DNA of 64,000 nucleotides from Rhabditophanes sp. KR3021 (GCA_963281155.1 CAUJLY010000001.1:4216001-4280000), one strand, 5' to 3'; counted from the stretch's first letter, positions 1 to 14,486 are shown. The notes: a model not told the origin generated them from the letters alone. Numbers and translations: made by a program.

Positions 1-137
1 AGAATAAAGATCTGCGTGTGTATGTTTAAAGTATACATTAAAGTGTACATTAAAGTATATATTTAAAGTTTATATTTATGCGGAGAGGGATAATTAAGGC
101 GTATATTGGTTATAATAAGATTAGGATATTAAATTGG

Positions 138-3100
138 TTACTCTTTGATTGCAGAAAGAACTTTGTTTTTCTCAAGCAAATTTTCATATTTTTGTCTGTC
201 GGTTCCTTTGACTATCTTCCATGTATTTTCGGCTGCATCCAAAGCTCTTTTAGCTTCCTCAATACTGCCAGCTCTGTCTTTTTGTGGAAGCTTCGTAATG
301 GCAACAAGTATTCTGAATATTTCAGTAGCCATTATCTCAGATGCGACATATTCACTACTCACAACCATATTAGCAATTCCAACCAGACAACGTCTTTGAA
401 TTTCTGGATCTTCTTCCATACACATTTCTTGAAAAACTTCGGGCCATGACTTAATTTCATCCAAAATTCTTCGGCAGGCTGCTTCATCTTGAGTGAGAAT
501 GGCGAAGCCTGCAGACGAAGCCATTTGAAGTCTTTCGTCTCCTTCATTACAGTAAAGAACCCATAATTTAAGTCTATCTGTGCCTTTTGTACAGACATCC
601 TTACGGAAGTCATCCAGGAATAACAAATTAAGAAGACATTCCGCGGCAGCTGCTCGTAAATCATCGTGGTTCTAAAAATAATTATAAGTTTTTTGTATGG
701 TAAGAAACAAATTAATAAATATCATTTTGTTTCTGAACTTACTTGAATGTACCAATAGTCTTCGATTTTTGGAACTGCTCTTTCGTTAACAATCTTGCGT
801 CTAACGGAATCAGAAATTGATGCCAAGTTAGTTAAAGTTAACAAAGCTTCATAGTTTGCCTTTCCTGCATAATTGCATTAATAAATGATCAAATAAATTT
901 AAGTGTTTTCAATTAATGATTTTATATGTTCTACATGATTACATGTTTGGTAATAAATATACGGAATTGCTTATACGGGTGAAAGCATCATCACTGATAT
1001 AAGAATTATTGAACACATATATGACAACAAATTTTGTTAATTGGGGACATCCGTTTTGACTATCAGTAACAGTTATTTAGTAAATTGTTTAAGGTTGACA
1101 GAAGTTAACTGCTGTAAACGACTTATCTCTCAAACAAAAATAACCGGAAATGTAGAATGTGTATAATTGACCAATGCTCTCCGTAGTCAGGTAACTGACT
1201 CTGGAAAAGCGTCTTTTCAATTCAATAGCTAAATAGGCCCAACAAGTAATCATGATCAAACTCAATCCTAAAAGGTTTTTATTTAATGATCGTACAGAAT
1301 ACGAACTAATTATCAATATATTTTTTCCATTTTTAATTAAAATACCTTCCAAGTCTTGATTCAAAAGTTCAACCATTGGTCTAACAACTTCATACATTCT
1401 TTGCCCAGAGAAAGCGATGTTTGGATCAGATGTTATTCCAAGTTTAGCTAAAGCATGGCAAGCTTTAATTCTTCCTTCCTCGTTACATTCTTTGTACAGT
1501 TTAATCAACAATGTGGCACCTCCTAGAATTATTAAAACATTAAATAAATGTGAAGTATTTTTAATTAATAAATTTGGTATTTTTAAAATGTGTATGTCTT
1601 CGTAATAAAAGTATTAAATAAATACTATCATTTTATATTAATCAAAGATACAATGTAGCAATAGTACTTTAAGAATTTGCATTTTAAATTTTGATTGCAT
1701 GCTATTTTGATCTGGCTGTAAAAAAAATTGGCTATATTGTAAAGAGCTACAACATTCATAAAAGAACGTGTGAGCGTAGGTTAGATTTTAACTTTACTTT
1801 TAAATGGCTACACCCCTTTAGCGCTAAAGAACGGTTCTTTCACGAAGTGACTAAGAGGGTAAAGAGCTAATTGTTGTAAAGAAAACTTATCCATCAAAAC
1901 AAATTGCAGAAAATGTAGAAGCAATCTTAGCTAATGCACTTCGTGAACAATTAGCTAACTCTGCCAGCGGAAACCCATCATTTGATTTTGTGAGTCAAAT
2001 GAATCATCAAGAAACAGAGAAGCGGCTCAATTGATCTTAAAAGAGTTCCCCTTTAATGATCTTGAAGAACGTGCAAAATACGATCTTATATATTAATATT
2101 TTCCGTGATTAAATTTTTGTTGTGCTTTTTAATAATTTTTTTGTGGTTAATATGTTTGTGTGAGTAAAAGACCTGCAGAAATGATTTGCCCCCTAATTTC
2201 AGGGATATCACAGAAAGACATCATTGCCTTAGATATTAAATCAAGGGCATTTTTGGATTCCGTCTTGGAGATAGCGATACAAGCAGTGATAGCTCCATCT
2301 CTGACTAATTTAGCGATTCTTTGCTCAACGTATTCATCTGTATCTTTTGGATGGAGTTCAGGTACATGATGTTTGGCAAATTGAGCTAATTTTACCATTT
2401 CCTCATCGACTTTTGGCTTATCAAAGGCATTGGTCAAGTTGACATAAATGCTGGCCAAAGTAAATACACAAAGTGCTCCAGCAGATTGGGCCAATGCTAA
2501 CAAAGCCTTTAATAAATCACGATCGTTGACGATCAATTCTTTAATATCCGCATCAAGTGTCAAGTAGGATAAACCTGGAAGAAATATAATTAATTTTGGA
2601 AATAAATGGAGTTTTTTCGTAAATAAATGTAGTTCTTGTCGTACATAAATATAATTAATTTGGGGAATAAATGTGGTTCTTTTTGTAAATAAATAAGGTT
2701 ATTTTGTATATAAATGTCTCAATATTTACTACTTAAAGAAACGTAAGTGTTTGTAAGCCTTCAATGTCTAAAATGTTTAGTTTTATTTGCCTACTCACCT
2801 TCACAAGCAAATCTTCTAACTTCTACTGAATACTTATCCACAGATAGCAAGAAGGTTTTGCAACGATTGGCAAGGTTAAGAATGTGACTTTCGTTCATAG
2901 TAGCTTTACTGACATCATCTCCACCTGCGGCAGCACATTTGCACAATCCCATCAAGGCACGTACTTTGACATTGTGGTCAGGAGAATCATACAAAGTCTT
3001 CAAAACGGGCAAACCAATTTTCAACATAGCCATAGCTCTTTCATGCTTAGACACAGACTGAACAATCAGTTCAGCAGCTAACGATTGCAATAGCTTATCT

Positions 3101-4587
3101 TCACTCTTTGCCATCTGAAGTGTGATAGCCATAACGGTATCACTTGTTATCAAACTTAATCCTATGTCGACTGGTCCTTGCAACAAGCAAATAAGCAACG
3201 AAGCAAGTTTTACTTGAACTTCTTTAGTATTAGCTGTGCTTAACAGATGGTTAAAGAAGCCATCCACTTTTTCCTTGTAAATTGCTCTTTTGGTATCAAA
3301 AACACAGTCATCGTGAAGTCTTTGCAAGCAAATGGCAACGTGATTTCTAGTTTCAGCGGAAACGGGATAATCAGAAAGCTCAGGATCTTGGGAAGCTATG
3401 TGGAGTAATTTCAACAAGCCACGATCCTCAATAAATCTCCATGACCATCCTCTTGGAATACCTTTAAAATATGTAAAGCTAAATTAAAATAACTCCACTT
3501 ACCTCCGTCCATGTGCATCAAATTTTTAACAAACAAGTCAATGACACTTTCCCTAATGGCATAATTGTATTGCCTATCACAAAGGAAATCCTCGAGCTCG
3601 AGAATCAACTTGATAATATGCATTTTGTTAGCTTCGGCAACTTCAGGATCAGGCTTGATTTGTTTGCTTCTGTCGAAAGCACACAAGGCATTAAAGACTC
3701 TTTGAACGATTAGATTGACGGATTCGATGATTTGCTTGCAATGAGCCCTTGTCACAAATAATTTACAAATAACGGGAATTGTGTATTTTTCAACAAACTC
3801 CATGCACCTCTTTCTGTTCTTGATGATTACATCCAATATTCTGAAAGCTAAGAAAGCACAATCATCGTCGTTTTCTTTGTTGTTTATATACTCAATAATG
3901 ATATCCATCGTGGCTCCATTATCCCAAACAACACTCGCACCCCCTTCACCTTCTCTAGCCAAAACCATCAAGTTGGAAAGAGCCTTCTTGACTTGGTCGG
4001 GATCCTTTTTCTGTTCAAAGGCGAACTTCTTCATTTCACTGAATTTGAATCCAATTGAGTTAACCAAATTGCTTTTTTGGGTATTTACTACAGCCAAATG
4101 ATCAACAAGTTCTTTAACTTTTCTTCAAACAACAATTAAATTAACTAATTACAACATAAACTAAACTTACTTGTCATTTTTGTTTAACTTGTAAGCTTCT
4201 TTGGCATCTGCATAAGCTTGCCCAAACTTTTCCAGTTGTTCTCTTGCCTGAGCTCTTCTGAAATAAGCTTTTCCATCAACACCATCAAGTTCGAGTGCTA
4301 AATTCGATTATTAATGAAAGTAATTATGGTAACTAACTTTTTGTGCAATCACTTTCCGCTCCTTCAAAATCGTCTATTCTAAACTTGACCATAGCTCTGT
4401 TTCTGTACAACACAGCTCTTAGAACTTTGTCCTCGTCTCCTACAGCTTGGATTGCTTCAGTGTATGTGTCAATAGCTTTCTTGAATTCACCTGCATTGAA
4501 ATAATCATTTCCCTGTGTTTTCAAATCGCCAACACTCATCTTTTTAACTCCGTCCGCATTAACTCCAACTTCTGGTCTACTAGCCAT
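138..4587 (-). CDS. unc-45: UNC-45 myosin co-chaperone (TPR + UCS domains)
   Basis: Myosin-directed co-chaperone that works with Hsp90 in folding and assembly of muscle and non-muscle myosin. Eight exons close in phase: 4587-4338, 4297-4171, 4122-3503, 3461-2799, 2574-2173, 1522-1346, 864-743 and 671-138, giving 964 residues, the usual UNC-45 length. The first ~120 residues are three TPR repeats (for example GNDYFNAGEFKKAIDTYTEA, then AYFRRAQAREQLEKFGQAYA), which bind the Hsp90 tail. The rest is central plus UCS armadillo-like helices, ending NTWKIVKGTDRQKYENLLEK. The ATG is preceded by ATTATAG two bases upstream, a likely trans-splice acceptor. Intron 4 (2575-2798) carries a tandem duplication and intron 5 (1523-2172) a decayed antisense coding fragment. 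No frame breaks are seen. Family assignment is secure; the exact exon ends are my reading. Confidence 0.95.
1780..2095 (+). pseudogene. Decayed coding fragment (family A/B), antisense inside unc-45 intron 5
   Basis: Plus-strand reading gives a broken but coherent protein. One frame reads FSAKERFFHEVTKRVK, and after a one-base shift at about 1860 it continues KELIVVKKTYPSKQIAENVE and then EAILANALREQLANSASG and SFDFVSQMN. A further shift leads to AAQLILKEFPFNDLEERAKY and a stop near 2095. It lies wholly in the intron between unc-45 exons 5 and 6, in the opposite orientation. The same protein, also broken, appears on the minus strand at about 24.77-25.05 kb. I do not recognise the family. It could be a dead transposon gene or a dead copy of a host gene family. 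Confidence 0.6.
2585..2716. repeat. ~64-bp imperfect tandem duplication in an unc-45 intron
   Basis: Two imperfect copies of a roughly 64-bp unit lie side by side inside unc-45 intron 4. Both start with TATAATTAATTT and run through AATAAATG and GTAAATAAAT blocks. It looks like simple local duplication with no visible coding or regulatory role. Confidence 0.7.
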
Positions 4588-6757
4588 ATCTATAATATTT
4601 TAAATAAAAGAAAATTACATTAATGCTAAATCGCAGAAAACATTTTCAAATGTTATACAAAGACACGGAACACCAAATACATCGAGAAACTAAACAACCA
4701 TCCTCAATGAATTTAAAGCAAGGTTAATGTCTTGATCAATCTCTTAAAAAGTATCTATGTTTTATTATTCTAAAAATATACTAAATAATACAACTTTCCT
4801 CAGAATAAGCTAGAACGATGATCAAAAAGTATAACTATACAACTGGCTAGTGACGATGGTAAAGATAAAGCAAATCACACTAATAAAAGTTGAGCTACCC
4901 TCACAACATCTTTATAAATTGATCTGGTAGTTTAACAATATTAAGTGTAAATATACTAAGTAAGATCTAGAAGATTCTCGAATGAAGTCCTGTTTTGATT
5001 AATTCAAAAGATGTGGGATATAGAACGGTAGAGAATGTTGGAGGTCGGTTAAAATCTTTAAAGAACAAGTCTTGTTTTGATTTGCTTTAAGAGATAAAAT
5101 ATATTATTTGACAACGTTGAGGTCATTCCATTCATTCATTACATGTTAATTATGTAGTTTTCAATTATTAATGCGTTATTTAAATTTTTTAATTAAATAA
5201 CTTTTAAAACCATGAAGTCATTCAATAATTTTATTTGCAGGAGTAATTAAGATTGTTTTTTAAGAAATACAATTTATCAGGCAAATTAGTTTCCACCTGC
5301 TGATGCCACATGTCATCTGATCAAATTAAATAGCCTTAATTGGGCGTGTAATTGGTGCTCATCAAATTTCGCATACCCCATCACATCACATTAACTTAAG
5401 CCTTTCCCAAATTATCATTATCAAGACGAGGTCCCCAATTTGCATCTGTTCCAAAGTTGTACAAGATGAATGGAACAATATTGTCCTAATCATTTGTTAT
5501 TATGCGACTTTATATGAATGGGTTTTAATCAATTGAACAGATTGTTAATTAAGAAATGTTATGTTTGCCGCCTAACAATCCAAAAATTAAGTTAACTTCT
5601 TTTGTATTCAAAACTAATTTAATTTTTCAATTATTTGTTTAAAGCAGTTCTTAAATTGAAAATATTTACATACACTTAAAGTCGAAATTAATATCTTATC
5701 AAAAGACAAATAAAGAGTATTTAAAAAACACTGAATAAACATAGAAATCCCTCAAATTAATTTCCGTTCTTTTGCTATTTTTAATCCACTTAATCTCCAT
5801 ATGCAACTTAAAAGTATTCCCTTATTAGCACTTCAGACAATTTCTTTTACTTACCGAAAACTCAAAAAACAATTTCTTATATAAAACATCCCAGCTGAGA
5901 TTTGTCAAACATCACCGCTTTTGTTCTGATCACATTTAAGTCATCCTCAATTTAGTCTCTCAATGGCAGACCGAAAATGTTTCCCCATAAATGTGTCTAT
6001 TTGAGGCAACATAAATCTTTACTTTAACGATCAGATATACTTATATGGTCGTCGTATCTTTTCAAAATACTACCAAACCCAATATGCACTTGATGCAATG
6101 TGCTATAGCCTAATTAAAAAGTTGTTTTACTTAGAAAATAAGGGACATTGCCCACCACTATTGACAAATGGGGTAATCTCAAGTGAATAAAAGTTAATGA
6201 AGAAGGAAATGAATTGAGCTATGCCAATTCCAGTTAAAATTTCTTTTCATACAAACCATTATCTCGCTTCTCCCTTGGTCTTGTGTATGTGATTGTGATG
6301 ATTAATTTATTAATTTCCCCGGAACTTCCCAACAATACAAAACAGTCTTTCCTACGAGTGTTCCTAATGGTATTACTGAACGTATACTACACAGTCTTCC
6401 TAGTTTTAATCGTTTTATATTGTGTCCATATATAAAAATACACATAAAATAATACAAATTAAACAATTATCGGAATATAAAATAAAAACTATTATTACAA
6501 TGGCTAAGAATGTCCAAACCAAGTTCGACAAAATACACCAAATTATGAGTTGACATAAAAATATTTACAATTGAGAGGTGCTGGAAGTATTGTATTGAAT
6601 AAATGTGGCATTTCCAACTATAATTGATCAAATTAACTGAATATCGTTTCACTTAACCTTCGCGTACAAATCCAAAGCGCCTTTTCATATAAGAATATTA
6701 CTTCTTTTATTAGTGATATTATAAATAGTTTCGAATTAATGACAAAAACAAAAACGT
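4588..6757. other. Intergenic, no gene seen
   Basis: This 2.2-kb AT-rich stretch lies between the unc-45 start and the syndecan stop. It should hold the unc-45 promoter and the syndecan 3' UTR (a minus-strand AATAAA reads at about 6705). I see no coding frame with conserved content on either strand. Confidence 0.6.
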
Positions 6758-7764
6758 TTAAGCATAAAACTCCTTTTGGGGGGCTTTTTGGTAAGCGTAG
6801 CTGTAGTGGGGAGGCTCCTGAGTTTCCAGAGCGTAACTTCCTTCATCCTTTTTGCGCATTCTGTATACAATAAACATCATTAACAGAATTGTGATTAAGA
6901 GGCCGATAACAACTCCGCCGACAATTCCAGCGAAGATGCCGGGACCGTAGAAGGTTGTCCATGAAGAGAGGTAGCTGTTTTCATCAAATCCAAATATCGA
7001 GGCTTCTGAGCCATCACTTTTCTCTGGCTTTTTAGTCGTGCTTTCTGCAACAACAGGAGGAACACTAGGACGTTGAGTAGTAGTGGTTGTGGAAGTAGTT
7101 GTAGTAGAAGTGACACGTTCCGTCGTTGTTCCCACGATTATTTGTGGTGCACCATCTTCGACGTGAATATTATCTATATCAATTGTGTCTTTATCCTCTT
7201 CGGAACTGTCAATTTCGTCACTATGTTCTGGGTGAATTTCAATTCCTTTATTTTCAACAGAGAAGTCTGGTCTTGGTGTAGAAGTAGTTGTAGTAATTGA
7301 CTCTACAATAATGTTGTCAGAAACTACGGTTGCTGTGACAATTTCGGGAATGGAAGAATCATTAAGCACGATGGGAGTAGCTTGTGTTGGTAGAGTAGGC
7401 ATGGTAGTAACTTCTTTATTAAGTTTGGGCTTGCGTGTTTTTTCCTTTTTGTCTGGCTTAGAAACAATTGGAGGAGTACCTGAACCTTCCTCTCCGACAT
7501 CGCCATCTTCATCGTCTGGACTCATGGCACTAGATTCAATTTCAGTATCTGAGTTAAGAGCTTTATCGGGCCCGTTTGAGTAAACACTCTTTCCTGAACC
7601 TTCGACTTTATCTTCACTTTTGAGAGCTGAATTTTTGGACCCGTGACTACTTTTTATTTCTGCATTTATCTGAAATTAAACATCATGGTTATCTTATGTA
7701 AAGTGTTGTTTGAACTTACAAAGCAAATGTATAAAATTAGCAATATCACACTAAATATCCTCAT
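6758..7764 (-). CDS. sdn-1: Syndecan (transmembrane heparan sulfate proteoglycan)
   Basis: Single-pass cell-surface proteoglycan that binds growth and guidance factors through heparan sulfate chains. Two exons, 7764-7720 and 7669-6758, join in phase to give 318 residues. The start MRIFSVILLILYICF is a signal peptide. The ectodomain is Ser/Thr/Pro/Asp-rich with glycosaminoglycan attachment sites of the E-G-S-G type (KVEGSGK near residue 35 and EEGSGTPP near 80) and Thr-rich tracts. A membrane segment (GIFAGIVGGVVIGLLITILL) is followed by the conserved C1 motif RMRKKDEGSYAL and the PDZ-binding end EFYA, both diagnostic of syndecans. The ectodomain is otherwise fast-evolving, as usual for the family. 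The stop codon is followed by an AT-rich 3' flank. Confidence 0.95.
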
Positions 7765-10329
7765 TTTATTTTATCGTTTCTGTCTTTGATGATAAGAGAC
7801 AAAATTTATTAACGTCTTTTGTAAACTGAGATTTGTACTTTATTATATATGGGAGTCGTTAGCTAAATTAATAAACTTAGCTTGTCATTAGAGTCCTGAA
7901 ATAAATTCAATTAAAGAATGTTAATAAATCGAAAGAATCTTTTTAATCGAAACGAATGTCTATCGAATTGAAAATAATGTTTGTAACATTGAATTCATGT
8001 ACTACCATCGAATTAATATAAGTAAAATTGAAAATATATGTTAATGAAATTGAAAATAAATCCAAATTAGAATAATGCAATATTCTACGCCAAAATAGCA
8101 TTCGATATATGTATTTATTTATGCTGAACTTTAATAAATAGCGAATTTGAAGGTAGGCAATTAAAAAGTTTAGTCATCATTATAATTCTTTATAAATGGA
8201 TAGCATTTAAGATATAACAAAAAAACGGAAGATTATAAATGTTGTTAAAGAGTAGTAAAAGACTACGAAAAGCTAAGTTGTGGTCCAGCGGATGGTCGGG
8301 GGCCTGCCGCGACTGAATTTGACCGCCATCTCGTTATATTATTTATAAAGGACGTGTGTGTGTACAGTCTTCTCATATGCCATATATTCCGTACACCACC
8401 ATACACACAAAAAGATGCCATGTATTTGCATATGTATCTTTTGAGCATGTATTAAATTGTACATATTATGATATATCACACACAGCACATCATCTTTCCA
8501 CTATATTAATCGACTTTTTAAAATGGAACCTAATTTTGATATATGTATGATAATATAACGTTAACTAATCTTCTTCAACCTGTTAAGGTCATTCAACTTA
8601 GGGTGTTGATTCAAATTAATTGTATTTATAATATCAATTGGTTGGAGACGTTTTAGGCCATTTAATTTAGTAGATGATTGATAATGGTAATTTGGGATGG
8701 AAGAGCTTTTACGCCATTATAATTAACATAACGTATAAGCATTCTACATGGATATACATCATATAAAATCCTATAAAACACAGATCTTCTACAATGATGT
8801 ACAAGTAATTTGGAAATTAAAATAATTTTGGGAGTGAATGATTAATTGAAAGTCGTAAAATAGAGGCAATATTGTTACATTTTGCAGATCCAAACTACTT
8901 TTAAAGGCAAAGTAAAAGGAATAGATAGAGGAAGCGAAATTGAAGGCAATAAATTTTCATTACAAATGTAAAGAAGAAATGCGTAGTTTAAAAGTTTGCC
9001 ATGAGCTACTCATGTAATTTAAGTAAAAATGTCAATGATATAAATGAATTATGGGAACTGATTAACAAAGTTAGGTGCAGTCCAGGCCGTTATTGATTTT
9101 GGTTTAAGTCAAATAGCAATTATAGTTGATGGTAAGTAGTTTAGGTGGTCTTTTCATCCAAATTTATCAAGGTGTTAAAGGTTCAGAAATGTGGACTGCC
9201 TAACATTTGGTCGAGAGTAGAGCGCACTTACATATTTATCGGTCTTTCTAATACCAATTTTAAGTGAAATTCAACATGATTTATGTAGCCTGAAACAATA
9301 CAACTACACTAAATAAAAAGATATGCTTATTATACTTCACTGCCATTCAATTGACGTATTATCTAAGTTCAACGAACTGACTCATTAATGCGATTTTAAA
9401 AGAATTATTTAATGGAAAAGTGTGAAACGTTGAGTCTGTAATATACTTTTTATACCACTAAAAAGTAGTACGTTAAAGGAAATTAATAGAGTATTTGGAG
9501 TATCTAGCTTTGTCGTTGTATTCAAAAAGTGTTTGCTTTATAATCAAGTGTGATGATAGCGTGTATGTGTGTTAAAAAGATTAATAGGGCAAGAACAAAG
9601 TGTAAAAGGGTGAAGATAATAAAGTTGGGTTTGGTTTAAAACAATTTAAGTTGTCACAATACTAATGAAGGATAAAGTTGGGTAAATTTGAGCAAATGGA
9701 ATATAATAGAGTATAAAGGAGTAAAATAAAGTAAAGAAGAACAAATTAGTATTTTATATTTTGTTTTCAATCTACTTAAAAGAAAGACGAAGTAGTGTTA
9801 TTTCTATTATAAAGCTTTAACTAAAAGACTATAATCAATGGTGTCTATATCTTCTTAATTCTGCAGTTAATTTTTTTGGCCGAGATTAGTGGCTCGAGGT
9901 AGCTACTTTTTGATTTTATTTAAGCCAAAACAAATTGGTTGGATGGCACAACTGCCTGGTCAAAGAGATAATAAATGGGAATTAATTTATGATTGAATTT
10001 ATTATATCCAACACATAATAGAGTCAGCCCTTCCTATTCTACTAATAAATTGCTAGAAAGTTGATGTAGTGCCGCAATTTACAATCGGTAAGTAGTTTAT
10101 TATCTGATTCTACTACTTGTATGATGTGCTAAATTCATCAAACAACATTTTTGCTTCATGAATGCCACAGCGCTAGTTAGTTATTGTTGTTATCGGGCAT
10201 AAATACAACCACTATCTACCACATGTATACTATGCTTTGCATAATAAATTGTAATATATTTAGTAGTAAAAGTATTATCATGTAAGTGTTAAGAACAATC
10301 AAAGAAGACTATAAAGGAAATGTAAGTCA

Positions 10330-10500
10330 GAAGAATCAGTGTATGATTCAAAGAATTAGTTTATGAGTTAAAGAAATTAATATATGATTCAAAGAATTAG
10401 TTTATGAGTAAAGAATTAATAGATAATTTAAAGAATTAGTTTATGAGTAAAGAATTAATAGATAATTTAAAGAATTAGTATATGGTTTAAAGAATTAGTA
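10330..10500. repeat. Tandem repeat, ~19/39-bp units
   Basis: The motif AAAGAATTAGTTTATGAGT alternates with AAAGAATTAATAGATAATTT. The combined 39-bp unit occurs twice without change (10391-10429 and 10430-10468), with degenerate copies on both sides. It is an ordinary AT-rich minisatellite. Confidence 0.85.
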
Positions 10501-13500
10501 TCAACGTGTTGTATCTAAAGAATCAGAATCTCTAATTTGTATCAAAAGAATGTGTTAGATAAATGACAAACACGGAATTTGGTTTGGATTATATTTAACC
10601 ACCACACGTTTGTAACGTTTGCAAAGAAACATTAGTATGATATGTATTGTGATACAATATTTGCGTATTAACTTGTTGATAGATAGTACGGCAAGTGACC
10701 ACATAAAATGTGCAGCATAGCAATATAACGTTATAAAGGACAATGGAATAGTAATGATAGTTTGGAATAAAAAGAAACCGTAAATAGATATCTATTATTT
10801 ATTATTATTTATCGCATTTAGTATAAAGAGCTTTACCGCAATTACACATCTATAGACGTCTATGGTGTCGTGCAATATCATAGCTGATTTGACATAAAAT
10901 AATGGAACAAATGTAGACGTACATTAGCATAAACGGAATCATTAAACAAAAAAGGAAAGAATAGAAAGAAAAGATAGGTCATGAGAGGTGGCAAATGGTT
11001 AAGACAAAATGCGATTTGCTCAGCCATCGATATAATGCACAAGTATACAACTTTCAATGAAAGAATCCACATCTGGCGTAGATCATTTAAAACATGAATT
11101 ATGGTTTATATTTACAAAAATGGTATATCACAAGTGGTAAACATTTATACGGCTATTAGAAAGACTTCTCTTATAAAAAAGTAACAAATATTATAGTAGA
11201 TCATTATCAATCACATTCAAATGCTTTAATCCTTTGTCGGCATAAAAAACTCTTTTTATCATCTTACCATCATCACATGAATGAGTGAGTGAATGGAATG
11301 TTTAGATTACAAATATGAGTAAATAAATAGTTGGAAAATATAATTAAGAAATTTCAAAGAACACTAAACAGCATCTTTTTTCCTAGCATCCTATCGTATA
11401 TCTTCACAGCATAAGTGTATAATAAGTGAAAGGAAAAAAGTTGACCTCATCATAGTTAATGATTAAAAATGAATGCTAGGAGGAATAGAAATATGTCAAA
11501 AAATATATAAACATCTCGAAGGAATGATTATGACGAATAAATATATTCTAGGAATCATTTTAATTGGATAGATACTACTGTAATTAAAATGCCACAATTA
11601 TTTATGCAAGAGGATTTTATATTTGTATTACCTATTAAGTAGATAAAATATTATATTTTTAGAGTAAATTCGACAAAGAACGGATACGTACCCAAAAGAT
11701 ATGTTTTTTGAAATAATACAAAAAAGCAAGCGAATAGAAACATTTTTCTGTGTAAAAGACAAATGTTAATGATCAAATTGTCGTTTTCATCATATCTGAC
11801 AAAAGTGTTGTTTTTATAAAAGGAAAATAGTATATGGACGAGTATGTGGTTAAAATCTTATTTTAAACGTTTCAGCAGATAGATATTTTACTAGTGTTTC
11901 TATCATATTTTGTCAAACCAAATAGATGACTTCAAATATTAATCATAAACGGAAAGTGGTATTTTAGATTTCCTTGAGAACTATATATTTATAACATTCA
12001 TTGTAGAAAGTAATATTTTTAATAATAGTAATGTTACTTGTCATATAATTTTTTCTAAAAAATAATGGTCATATTTGTTACTAAAATGATATGTTTGATC
12101 TGAACACCACGAGAAACTGATTTGTGGATAGTCAAAAAATTAGAGACCAGCTAGTTAAATATAGTCAATTTAATTTGATGGAATAATAAGTGGGATATAG
12201 ACAAAAATGATTGATAAACTAAATAGAACATTATTACATTTCGCAGATATACTTCTTTTCAATTATAAAAGAACAAATTGATGATGGATAGCAAATTTAA
12301 AGAATAATAGAGTTTTATGAGATGCATAAAAATATTTATTATATGAATATATGTTTGGAGCCTAATAGAAATGTATATACAATTTTTCCACAAAAAGTTC
12401 AAATAAGAAGAACCTATTCTGAATATTAAATAAATATCCCACTTATATATTTCTTATTGTTTATAATGAATTGTGGGAAAGTACATCTACCACACACATA
12501 TAATATTAATTAAAAAATGATTTTTGATTAAGTCAGTTGAAATTTTATTGAAACCATATTTTCTAATTTATTACACAATAAACAAAGGTATTTACCACAA
12601 AAACTAGATTTAACACAATAATCTTAAAGACTAATTTGTGTGACACAAAAATGAGGCGCTAATGTTTTAATTAGATGAACATATAATTATTCTCTTAGTC
12701 ATTTTTGCGGATCACTAAATACGTTGAACCAATCACTGTTGGTGACATTTTTATGTAAGGCAATTTGAAAAAGTCAATGTGTCAGTTGAGAAAATATTTG
12801 AATGAGGCTCTTTTAAGGCTCTTTTTTCATAAAAGAATAGAATTGCCAAGTTTGAAATGGATATGTTTAACTGTAAACAAGTACTAATCATCCAAATATA
12901 GAGGTGCCTTTTTATCTCAAAATTAAAGCAAACACTTTTAGAGGGAACTTTCCAAATGTGAGTATAAATGTTGTGAAATATGATCGGTCCTAGTAATCTA
13001 GACTTGTTTTTAATGAATATATAAATGAAATTGCTTTTCTGACAAAGGTACCCTTTCAAGGATAAACGATATGAAGTGTTCATGTACTTGGGAAGACAGG
13101 TACAAATTTAATATTGTTCATTTATTTTACGGATAGAGGGAAACACAAAAGAGTCGTTGATATTTTAAGAGTTGCTCTGATGAAAATAGTTGTTTTAGCG
13201 AAAGTAAATTTTTTATTCTACCCAACAAAAGGTAATAAATCTTTATTTATTTTATGCACGAATTAGAAAAATGTTACATACGCTATTACTTAAATACTTA
13301 GTCTATCTATAAAAATAAGTATGCATATTTGTGCTTCAAAAATTCTTATCTTAGTTATGCAAAAATATGTCATGGATAATTTTTGGCACTAAACAATGTT
13401 TACAAATGAAATTGTATAAAATAGTTTAGTTTCGTTTTTTTACGATATCCTTTAAATTAATCGAAAGTACTCTCCATCATGTTTCAAATTGAGGAAACAA

Positions 13501-14400
13501 GTTGACACGAAGCTTAATATCAACTTAAGCATGTCATTTGTTATACAATTTGGATATGTAAATAATATGCATAGTATTTTGTGGAAAAAATGAATTGTAA
13601 AATTATGCATCTAAAGTTTTACTTATTGTCGACTAAAAGTCAAGGTGAAACGAATGTAATTAAATTGTTAGTATAATTTAGTGTAATTTATCAAAAATTA
13701 TCAAAATCAATTTAGTTAGAATAATTTTGATTTATCCAAATTTGATTTTACTAAACTTGTTTTAACCACATGTATGTGCTCTTTTTTTGTTTTATTCATC
13801 CAATCAAATCAATTTTGAATAAAAATAAGATTTATTATTAGTAAACCTATTTTATCAAGAAAAGTGATGTGATTACAAAGAATAACTACTAAATAGCCTT
13901 GATGTTTGTATTTACTCAAATTTCCTTCAAATTACTTAAAATGATTAAATTCGCTTAAAATTGCTTAAATCATGCATTACATGAATCGTTTATTGTGATA
14001 CTAAAAGTGTGCGTGTACAAATTTTTAAATCATTTGGGTTGTTTATTGTGACGCTAAAGGTATTTAGATAAAAATAAAACTATATAAATCGTTTATTGTG
14101 CATTTATGTAAAAAAGTATATAAAGATTGTCATGACAAATTAGTTAAAAACGAAGTACAATAATCTATTGGATTCCTTTACACAGGGCATTATGTAAAAG
14201 GCTTTAACAAAGTAAATGATGCATCAAGTCTTATACAGTTCACGCTTCTCTACGATACCATTGTACACATGAAGTGTTGGTGCTTAATGAAAAGAATTTG
14301 AAAATATTTAATTGAATATAAATGTTGCATAAGAAGCTTAATATTTTGGTAGTTATTGCTGTACTACTATCAAAAGGTTCATATATATCTGAGAAAATGT

Positions 14401-14444
14401 GTATATTTGTAAATATTTGTATATATTTGTATATATTTGTACAT
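14401..14444. repeat. Short TATATTTG microsatellite
   Basis: About four copies of a 10-bp unit (TATATTTGTA and close variants) run in tandem just downstream of the unc-18 stop codon, probably within or near its 3' UTR. Confidence 0.8.
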
Positions 14445-14486
14445 ATTGGTTGTGTTATCATTAGCGGAAAGCATAGCACATCATAA

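Larger units (their letters stand above)
7765..14486. other. Gene-poor AT-rich intergenic region
   Basis: I see no convincing gene in 6.7 kb between syndecan and unc-18. The open frames (for example near 8.3, 10.6, 10.9 and 12.8-13.1 kb) are short, low-complexity and lack splice-consistent neighbours. It contains a tandem repeat at 10.33-10.50 kb, a TATTTGTA microsatellite at 14.4 kb and one oddly GC-rich ~50-bp patch at about 8277-8330. Regulatory sequence for the flanking neuronal genes (syndecan, unc-18) may lie here, but nothing specific is recognisable. Confidence 0.6.

Noticed and set aside
8277..8330. GC-rich patch starting TGGTCCAGCGG that resembles a tRNA A box
   Set aside because: No matching acceptor stem and no good B box follow at the right distance; a tRNA fold could not be drawn. 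It could be a SINE or tRNA remnant, but it is not supported.
12751..13083. 110-codon minus-strand open frame
   Set aside because: Ile/Phe/Asn-rich low-complexity content in AT-rich DNA, no family resemblance and no splice-consistent neighbours; likely chance.
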